Shown here in pieces: positions 1 to 4,391 of a stretch of 5,447 nt of DNA; positions within the stretch are counted from its first letter, which is position 1; each line of letters opens with the position of its first letter. The notes under the pieces were generated by a model, which saw only the letters and a program-made list of their open reading frames with translations, ran no database searches and was not told the origin of the DNA. A program made the translations under genes and the position numbers. Where the stretch lies: contig JBELME010000277.1 in the NCBI GenBank assembly GCA_042096095.1, forward strand, positions 1 through 5,447, read 5' to 3'. Source of the DNA: Enterovibrio sp042096095. GTDB taxonomy: Bacteria; Pseudomonadota; Gammaproteobacteria; Enterobacterales; Vibrionaceae.

Positions 1-515
1 TCATTGGCGACATCAATAGAGTCTGAGTAGCGTTCATAGGCTTTAGAAATTTTTGGCCTTTCCGCCTCAAGCCAACTTTGCACGGCCAGATCGAAGTAAT
101 ACTCATCGCCCACAATCTTCGGTTTGCGGTTGCCCTTGGCATGATTTCTAACGATTAGAGATTTCAAATCGCCGTCGCTTCTCTCGTAGCGTTCCCTCCA
201 GCGCAACACTGTTCTTGGACTGGGAGTAGAAATCGTGATGTCATCTTTATGCTTTTCGATTAGCGCTTTTACTTGGTCTAACGGCCAAGGCCCGTTGAGT
301 TCCTTTCCAATAAGTGACAGGAGCTTAAATCTTTCTAAGGCCTCATTTTTTCGTTCTTCTGGGAAACTGTCTAAATCTCGTTCATAAACCGTTACTGCAT
401 TTAGGGGGCGGTAACAAAGCTCCGAGTCTTCCTTAGAAACATCATCAGGATGATTCTCGTTGTTACTTACCAGTTCACGTTTAGATTCGTCATCGAATGG
501 GCCGATATCGCTCAT
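1..515 (-). CDS. tnsB: TnsB-like DDE transposase, N-terminal part (runs off the left edge)
   Basis: This is the first 171 codons of a TnsB/TniA-type transposase, which binds the transposon end repeats and performs strand transfer at the 3' ends. The ATG at 515-513 overlaps the tnsA stop as ATGA, which indicates translational coupling; GTGAAAG just upstream is a weak ribosome site. No stop occurs before the window edge. An acidic, poorly conserved N-terminus (about 1-55) is followed by a predicted helix-turn-helix region: helices around residues 60-90, then SPRTVLRWRERYE at about 99-111. A basic linker at 126-133 (AKGNRKPK) leads to a second helical segment from about 137, containing the WLEAERPKISKAYERY stretch. 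These correspond to the N-terminal DNA-binding domains of the family. The RNase H-like DDE core is outside the window, so catalytic competence cannot be judged. The identity rests on this pattern plus the adjacent tnsA. Confidence 0.8.
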   Translation of the reverse strand, partial: MSDIGPFDDESKRELVSNNENHPDDVSKEDSELCYRPLNAVTVYERDLDSFPEERKNEALERFKLLSLIGKELNGPWPLDQVKALIEKHKDDITISTPSPRTVLRWRERYERSDGDLKSLIVRNHAKGNRKPKIVGDEYYFDLAVQSWLEAERPKISKAYERYSDSIDVAN

Positions 516-1141
516 TCTTTCACCCACAGTTCCGTGTCTTCATTAAACAGGGAGTTTTCAAGATGGGCTTTAACTAAGCCAAGGCTCATGAGTTCCAATA
601 ACTCTCTGTTCATAAAACCAATGGACTTACCGAATACGCTGGCAAGCTTGCCAGAGGTAGACAGCCCCTGATTATGGATAACTTCAATCACTGACTTTTT
701 GAAATCACAAACATGTTTTGAGCCTGCATATCGATGAATCAATTTCAGGTTGTCTAAGATGAATCCTTTACGAATTTGTTGCTCGGTGACTAGGTGCAAA
801 GGAAGCCCAATAGCCTCGCTACCTTTTTGCATGGCTTCGAAAGTATTGAGGTATTCAGGTGTTAGGCCGAATCTGGATCTTTTGATTTCTTGCAGCGACT
901 TTTTGCCATTTTTCATGGTGACAACAAAGTCGGGTGTGTAACTGTGGACACCATCCTCAAGTTGGTATTCAAAACAGAAGGGCTGGCTTTCGAAAGACTG
1001 AACATCTGGATGATATTCAAGATGGTAGCAGGCATCAAATTCGATCGGTGACTAGCACGGGATGATGTCGTTACACTTCACGCTTATAAATTTAAAATTG
1101 TGGTTTTTAGCGTGCGGCTTTTTGATGGTATGTGGATACAT
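512..1141 (-). pseudogene. tnsA: TnsA-like endonuclease gene interrupted by an amber codon
   Basis: TnsA makes the 5'-strand cuts at Tn7 ends so that TnsA plus TnsB give cut-and-paste transposition. Conceptual translation from the ATG at 1141-1139 gives 209 codons plus TGA. The start is well fixed: an in-frame TAG lies two codons upstream, and GGGG/AGG precedes it as a ribosome site. The frame is intact except for TAG at codon 30 (1054-1052). Both sides of the stop look like TnsA: before it FISVKCNDIIPC, after it SPIEFDACYHLEYHPDV. Candidate catalytic residues of the restriction-endonuclease-like fold are E34, D71 (in YTPDF) and K87 (in QEIKRS). Residues from about 110 to 209 form the C-terminal helical or winged-helix domain that in Tn7 contacts TnsC and DNA. 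About 209 residues is shorter than Tn7 TnsA (roughly 270) but usual for compact Tn7-like elements. An internal restart at Met76 (916) would make only 134 residues, lacking E34 and D71. A sequencing error or amber suppression remains possible. Confidence 0.88.
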
Positions 1142-1153
1142 GGCCTACCCCAA

Positions 1154-1169
1154 GTTGTAAATTTACAAC
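1154..1169. promoter_or_regulatory. Perfect 16-bp palindrome, possible operator
   Basis: GTTGTAAATTTACAAC is its own reverse complement over all 16 bases. It lies 12 bp upstream of the tnsA start codon and covers the predicted -10 region. Perfect palindromes of this size are typical sites for dimeric repressors such as Xre/HTH_3 proteins, which Tn7-like elements often carry. It also contributes to the innermost TnsB-type repeat, so the symmetry could be partly fortuitous. No regulator gene is in the window. Confidence 0.4.
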
Positions 1170-1189
1170 CTAAAAGTAGACCATGACAA
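1162..1189 (-). promoter_or_regulatory. Probable tnsA-tnsB promoter embedded in the TnsB repeats
   Basis: On the minus strand, TTGTCA (1189-1184, one mismatch to the sigma-70 -35 consensus) and TGTAAA (1167-1162, four of six matches to the -10 consensus) are separated by 16 bp. Transcription would start about 1155, giving a leader of roughly 14 bases to the tnsA ATG at 1141. The -35 lies in the second innermost TnsB-type repeat and the -10 in the palindrome at 1154-1169. Binding of TnsB or another repressor could therefore block it, in line with the known autoregulation of Tn7 tns genes by TnsB. Predicted from sequence only. Confidence 0.45.
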
Positions 1190-1249
1190 CTTAGCTGTCC
1201 AAAATGACACTTACTATGTCCCAAATGTCATCTTATGGTTCTAGCCACA

Positions 1250-1254
1250 CGGTG
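1250..1254. other. Putative 5-bp target-site duplication and attachment site
   Basis: CGGTG lies directly outside the terminal TGT of the transposon. Tn7-family elements duplicate 5 bp at the target, so these bases should recur beyond the left end, which is not in the window. The point of insertion lies 31 bp after the stop codon of the neighbouring minus-strand gene, similar to Tn7 inserting shortly past the end of glmS. Confidence 0.5.
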
Positions 1255-1285
1255 GTTTTGTCTTTTCTCTGCCTTCTCGGCGGTA

Positions 1286-2656
1286 TTAACCAAACACTTC
1301 TTCAACATCGACAACTTTGGAACGGTTCACTGTGATCTTCCAGCGTTGTAGGGTGATGGTGCCGTCTGGGCTTTTCTGTTTTGAGATCAGGTTGAACTGG
1401 TGACGTTTATCGATCGATTCACGCGTGACTTGCCCGTCGCTCAATGCGTAGTAGCGTTCTTTACCGCGCGCCATGAGGCGTGAAAAAGGACGGAAATCCA
1501 TGCGCCACACTTCTCGTGTCATGTCATAGCCACTGAGGAACTTGGTGGTGGACATGTTGGTGAGCATCTTCATGCGAACCACAGATTCTTCACGCTGGCG
1601 TAATTTGCCTTTACGCATTTTGCGCACGTCATCAGGGATCTTGTCGAAGGCGATGTAATCCAGCCATTCTAACTGGCTGCCGATACGCTGGCCGGATGTG
1701 GGATCTGTGAATAATTTGCGCCATTTCGGACGGCCACGGCGAATGAAACGCCAAAGCACATCACGCAAATCATCTTTAAAGATCTCCCTGAGCGCATACA
1801 AACCCGCCATTGCGAGGGCGAACGACAGGGTAATCTCACCCAAGAAGCTGCGCATACGGATGATTGCCACGGTGACAAATATCATCACGAGACCTGCCGC
1901 AGCGCCTTTCGCTAACTTGTTCAGGTTTTGCCCCAGCACCACGTCTTTCTGACGGATGGTAACGGGGTATTCAATCAAACGGCGAGCAAGACGCATCTTG
2001 TTCACCATGCGCGTAGAATCAACCTGAGCTTTGTCCGAGTTGTAGTTTTGCTGAATGCGGTAGGCCGACTCTGACTCTACAAAGGCTATCAACTGTTCTC
2101 TGATCGGTTTAAAGGCGGCGCTACGTGGCATGTGCGCCACCAGCGATAAGAAGCGCTGCTCTGTCAGCCAAGATAGGTAGTTATCAATGTTGTTGTAGTA
2201 CTTAATCAGGCTGTCTTCTTTAGGCACATAACGGCGCAAACGACGCAAGATCTCAACCGCCATGTCCGTGATGTATTCAAGCTGTTCAACCGCTTCTTCT
2301 TCTTCAACATCGGCTACCGTGTCGAAGAATCGGTGCGTGGTTTTTTCCAGCGACAGCGCATATTGGTAAGCATACAAGCTCAAGCTGACGCGGTATTTGT
2401 CCGAGGGGAGTTTGTCCCGGCTAGCAAGGCGAGAATGCACCAAAGGAAGGTGGTGTTGAGATGTAAAATAGGTACGCGTGTTTGAAAGGACAGTGTTGTA
2501 AAACGCGTCCTCGCTTAACACTTTATTGGAGAAATTCAGCTCTCCGGGCACGAAAAGGTAGAATTCGACGTCCTGTCGTTTTACTTCTTCATTAATCAGC
2601 GCTATCCGTGCGGTTAACCCCTCATATTTCTCTACAGAGATCAATGTGTACTCCAA
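1286..2656 (-). CDS. Unrecognised conserved-looking protein with two membrane segments (456 aa)
   Basis: I do not recognise this family. The frame starts at TTG (2656-2654): a TGA lies five codons upstream, there is no in-frame ATG between it and the TTG, and the first internal Met is at residue 132, so TTG is the only start that keeps the N-terminus. The ribosome site is weak (GAG about ten bases upstream). The protein has a mostly soluble N-terminal half with an acidic patch (DVEEEE at 116-121) and an arginine-rich helix (ILRRLRRYV at 136-144). Two adjacent hydrophobic segments follow, about 251-267 and 273-290, joined by a very short turn, probably a membrane hairpin. The C-terminal part (about 291-456) is strongly basic at first (RRGRPKWRK at 306-314) and ends in a segment likely rich in beta strands (WRMDFRPFSRLMARGKERYY, then GTITLQRWKITV). 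The arrangement suggests an inner-membrane protein with both large domains in the cytoplasm. It lies immediately beside the transposon end, and its native downstream region is displaced by the insertion. The long clean frame makes it a real gene; function unknown. Confidence 0.85.
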   Translation of the reverse strand: MEYTLISVEKYEGLTARIALINEEVKRQDVEFYLFVPGELNFSNKVLSEDAFYNTVLSNTRTYFTSQHHLPLVHSRLASRDKLPSDKYRVSLSLYAYQYALSLEKTTHRFFDTVADVEEEEAVEQLEYITDMAVEILRRLRRYVPKEDSLIKYYNNIDNYLSWLTEQRFLSLVAHMPRSAAFKPIREQLIAFVESESAYRIQQNYNSDKAQVDSTRMVNKMRLARRLIEYPVTIRQKDVVLGQNLNKLAKGAAAGLVMIFVTVAIIRMRSFLGEITLSFALAMAGLYALREIFKDDLRDVLWRFIRRGRPKWRKLFTDPTSGQRIGSQLEWLDYIAFDKIPDDVRKMRKGKLRQREESVVRMKMLTNMSTTKFLSGYDMTREVWRMDFRPFSRLMARGKERYYALSDGQVTRESIDKRHQFNLISKQKSPDGTITLQRWKITVNRSKVVDVEEVFG

Positions 2657-2724
2657 ACATTCGTCATCTCAAAGCAAGCATGCAAACCGCATTTTTTCGC
2701 TGTTGTCATCCTATGCGGCGGCTT

Positions 2725-2752
2725 AGTGTAACGAATTTATCCATTAAGTCAG
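2725..2752 (-). promoter_or_regulatory. Weak candidate promoter for the 456-aa membrane protein gene
   Basis: On the minus strand, CTGACT (2752-2747) and TACACT (2730-2725) are spaced 16 bp apart, each matching four of six bases of the sigma-70 consensus. The start point would be about 65 bases before the TTG start at 2656. The neighbourhood is AT-rich. Other weak combinations exist, so this is only the best placement I could find by eye. Confidence 0.2.
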
Positions 2753-2880
2753 AAACAAAAAATGCCATTATCTTCAGACATAAAGCGCACTGAACAATTT
2801 ATGACCAATCTTTGATGATCCGGCTGCATCGCCCATATTCTCAAGTTTGAGATGGACACAGCCTCACAACATCAACTGGG

Positions 2881-2889
2881 TTATCCACA
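2881..2889 (+). promoter_or_regulatory. DnaA-box-like 9-mer TTATCCACA
   Basis: TTATCCACA is an exact match to the high-affinity DnaA box consensus TTATNCACA and lies in noncoding DNA. I see no second good box, AT-rich unwinding element or origin-associated gene nearby, so an origin is not supported. It could be a titration or regulatory site, or a chance occurrence. Confidence 0.35.
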
Positions 2890-3028
2890 GAAAAAGTGAA
2901 TAAGTTTTTAGTGACGTCGAGATGATTCAAGCACCACGCTTTCAGACTTGATCGTCCACAAAACGCGCATCACACAAACTCAACAAACAGACATCTCGTC
3001 GTAGGATGGTAAATAACTGCGAAGGTGT

Positions 3029-3054
3029 TGCCCTAGCGCCGTTAGCCTAGGGCA
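3029..3054. repeat. 8-bp perfect inverted repeat downstream of cheV
   Basis: TGCCCTAG (3029-3036) and CTAGGGCA (3047-3054) form an 8-bp GC-rich stem with a 10-base loop, about 30 bp past the cheV stop. Neither strand shows a T-run after the stem, so it is not a canonical intrinsic terminator. It may stabilise the transcript end or be a protein-binding site. Confidence 0.4.
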
Positions 3055-3066
3055 CAAACATGATAG

Positions 3067-3098
3067 AAAAGTGACGGGAACGCGCGTTATTTCCCCGT
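3067..3098 (-). terminator. Possible intrinsic terminator overlapping the cheV stop codon
   Basis: On the minus strand, ACGGGGAA (3098-3091) pairs with TTCCCGT (3080-3074) with one bulged G, enclosing a 10-base loop that includes the TAA stop. The stem is followed by CACTTTTCT, a short T-rich stretch. The geometry fits a weak rho-independent terminator placed right at the end of the minus-strand cheV. Confidence 0.4.
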
Positions 3099-4034
3099 TT
3101 CTAACGCTTGGCGCATACGGGTTTGCACCACATCAACCAAGAGATCGGGCTGGAACTTGGATACAAACCGATCACACCCTACTTTCTCAACCATGGCTTC
3201 GTTAAAACTGCCACTGAGCGAAGTGTTCAGTGCCACGTATAAGTGACTCATTCGCGCGTCTGCACGTACTTCAGAGGTCAGTTTATAGCCGTCCATTTCC
3301 GGCATCTCGGCATCCGTGATCATCATTAGAATCTCATCGGTGACGTTCTTGCCTTCATCACACCACGCTTTCAATGTGGCCAACGCCTGAGCGCCGTTTT
3401 TCTTTTCAATACATTCTATGCCGAGTTGTGCCAGCGTTTCTCGAACCTGGGTACGCGCTGTTGAGGAATCATCCACGATCAATACTTTCTGGCCCGACAG
3501 ATGCGATGACAAATCACCGTCTAGTACGTCTTCCGATATACCAATGTCATAGGACACGATTTCGGCCAATACCTTTTCAACATCAATGATTTCAATGAGC
3601 CTGGTTTCACCTTCATGCTCAAGCTTGCTGATTGCCGTGAGATAGTTCCCGTGCCCCGTACTTGGCGGCTCCATGATTTCATCCCACCCCATGTTCTTGA
3701 TGTACACCACTTCACCCACAAGGAATGCCTGAATCGAACGGTTGTATTCCGTCACTATCAGATTTGCTTGCTGATCTTTGTCCAAGGGGCGAAACCCGAT
3801 GGACTGGCGCATATCAATCACTGGAATCGACTTGCCACGAATGGTTGCGACACCGCTGATCTTTGGGTGAGCCCCCGGCATTTGGTTGAGGTGTGGCACT
3901 TTGAGTACTTCACGCACTTTGAAAACGTTGATGGCAAAAAGCTGCCGAGTGCCTAGCTGAAAAATAAGCAACTCAAGTCTGTTTTCCCCGACAAGACGGG
4001 TGCGTGAATCTACAGAATCTAAAATACTCGTCAT
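3087..4034 (-). CDS. cheV: Chemotaxis coupling/response-regulator protein CheV (minus-strand paralogue)
   Basis: CheV links chemoreceptors to the kinase CheA through a CheW-like domain and is tuned by phosphorylation of its receiver domain; it acts in cytoplasmic receptor arrays. I chose the ATG at 4034 (315 aa) because MTSILDSVDSRTRLVGENRLELLIF is the usual CheV N-terminus; a TTG at 4055 would add seven residues (MKTAKCK) with no better ribosome site. The CheW-like domain covers about residues 20-158, with VFKVREVL, GVATIRGKSIPVIDM and a closing LIEIIDVEKVLAEI. The receiver domain covers about 182-308: acidic pair D188/D189 (VLIVDDS), phosphoacceptor D241 (MITDAEMPEMDG), switch residue T271 (LNTS) and lysine K293 (VSKF). 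All conserved phosphotransfer residues are present and the length is normal for CheV. It is transcribed away from a second cheV at 4392. Vibrios carry several cheV genes, and I cannot say which numbered paralogue this is. Confidence 0.93.
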   Translation of the reverse strand: MTSILDSVDSRTRLVGENRLELLIFQLGTRQLFAINVFKVREVLKVPHLNQMPGAHPKISGVATIRGKSIPVIDMRQSIGFRPLDKDQQANLIVTEYNRSIQAFLVGEVVYIKNMGWDEIMEPPSTGHGNYLTAISKLEHEGETRLIEIIDVEKVLAEIVSYDIGISEDVLDGDLSSHLSGQKVLIVDDSSTARTQVRETLAQLGIECIEKKNGAQALATLKAWCDEGKNVTDEILMMITDAEMPEMDGYKLTSEVRADARMSHLYVALNTSLSGSFNEAMVEKVGCDRFVSKFQPDLLVDVVQTRMRQALETGK

Positions 4035-4055
4035 CTTACATTTTGCCGTTTTCAA

Positions 4056-4370
4056 TCACTGTCGTGATGTTTCGTTATGCCCATAGTTTCAACCAGTAAA
4101 ACACATTCATACGCCACTGGCATCAGGTGTTGACGTAATTAGCGTGCTATTTATCATTTCAACAATAATAGTAGGAAAAGTCTGAGAATAATGCGAAGCA
4201 TCGGCGCGCAAAGCCTTACTATATTCAACAGGGAGTGTTATTGGTTGTTTTTTGTACCATGTGCATGTTTTCGTCACCCACGGTGAAAGGGCATGCCCAT
4301 AAACAGGAACAACCGAGGTGTTATCCTCCTAATCTAACGCTACAATTAGAAAAGTATTAGAACGGTTCAA
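4056..4370. other. Shared intergenic region between divergent cheV genes
   Basis: This region separates the two cheV genes and must contain both promoters. The plus-direction promoter candidate is at 4130-4157, which would leave a leader of about 230 bases. For the minus direction I find no promoter better than weak matches. Small symmetric elements are present: GGGCATGCCC (4289-4298, perfect 10-bp palindrome) and TCACC-CAC-GGTGA (4274-4286). There is no obvious sigma-54 or flagellar sigma-28 site, and no open frame that looks like a gene. Confidence 0.55.
4130..4157 (+). promoter_or_regulatory. Candidate sigma-70 promoter for the plus-strand cheV
   Basis: TTGACG (4130-4135, five of six matches) and TATCAT (4152-4157, five of six matches) are separated by 16 bp. 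A start near 4164 would give a long leader of about 228 bases before the ATG at 4392, leaving room for post-transcriptional control. This is the best promoter match in the region, but it is unconfirmed. Confidence 0.45.
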
Positions 4371-4391
4371 TTGTCGACTACAGGCGCTGAA

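Larger units (their letters stand above)
1154..1235. repeat. Four 21-bp-phased repeats, probable TnsB binding sites
   Basis: Four related units sit exactly 21 bp apart; their shared cores start at 1162, 1183, 1204 and 1225 (plus strand TTTACAACCTA, ATGACAACTTA, ATGACA-CTTA, ATGTCATCTTA). The two outermost units share a longer match: TGTCCAAAATGACACTTA (1196-1213) and TGTCCCAAATGTCATCTTA (1217-1235). The innermost unit is the most diverged. Phased TnsB sites of about 20-22 bp, overlapping or close together at the tnsA end, are characteristic of Tn7 and its relatives. The outermost unit begins about 10 bp inside the terminal TGT, also as expected. The repeats are seen directly; TnsB binding is inferred. 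Confidence 0.8.
1..1249 (-). mobile_element. Right end of a Tn7-like transposon (partial element)
   Basis: This stretch is the transposase-proximal end of a Tn7-like element that continues beyond the left edge. Seen in the sequence: a TnsA-like reading frame and the start of a TnsB-like frame on the minus strand, preceded by four phased repeats and a terminal TGT at 1249-1247. The minus-strand terminus reads TGTGGCTAGAACCATAAG. Bases 1250-1254 (CGGTG) would be one copy of the 5-bp target duplication typical of the family; the other copy is outside the window, so the exact boundary is inferred. The layout matches Tn7: right end facing the 3' end of a chromosomal gene, with tnsA, tnsB and so on reading away from it in the same direction as that gene. 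Whether the element is a classical Tn7 relative or a CRISPR-associated one cannot be decided from this part. Confidence 0.85.
2657..3086. other. 430-bp intergenic region without a convincing gene
   Basis: Between the downstream end of the minus-strand cheV and the start of the membrane-protein gene I see no credible coding sequence; a 61-codon plus-strand frame overlapping the gene start at 2608-2793 has no family features. The region holds the weak promoter candidate near 2725-2752, a perfect DnaA-box-like 9-mer at 2881-2889, and hairpins at 3029-3054 and 3067-3098. The separation suggests the two minus-strand genes are independent transcription units rather than one operon. Confidence 0.6.

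Noticed and set aside
750..941. Plus-strand frames inside tnsA and near 450-671
   Set aside because: They are antisense shadows of the tnsA and tnsB frames, with no ribosome sites or family features.
1303..1336. A type I-F protospacer at the expected distance from the right end
   Set aside because: The dinucleotide at the expected PAM position on the minus strand is not CC, and no spacer is available in the window to compare. Kept only as a test under the attachment-site finding.
2608..2793. 61-codon plus-strand frame overlapping the start of the membrane-protein gene
   Set aside because: It overlaps the coding start, has no ribosome site, and shows no recognisable domain.
2881..2960. Replication origin around the DnaA box
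   Set aside because: There is only one perfect box, with no cluster, no AT-rich repeats and no rep, dnaA or par genes nearby.
3615..3956. 113-codon plus-strand frame opposite cheV
   Set aside because: It lies wholly antisense to the conserved CheW-like domain of the minus-strand cheV and has cysteine- and histidine-rich low-plausibility content.
4203..4250. Possible c-di-GMP-I (GEMM) riboswitch upstream of the plus-strand cheV, suggested by CGCAAAGCC and a GAA-loop hairpin just before it
   Set aside because: The 5' half of the aptamer (GCACAGGGCAAACC-like) and the 3' GGUAGCGGGG-type segment are not recognisable, and the outer GGC/GCC stem cannot form. Only one short segment matches, which is not enough.
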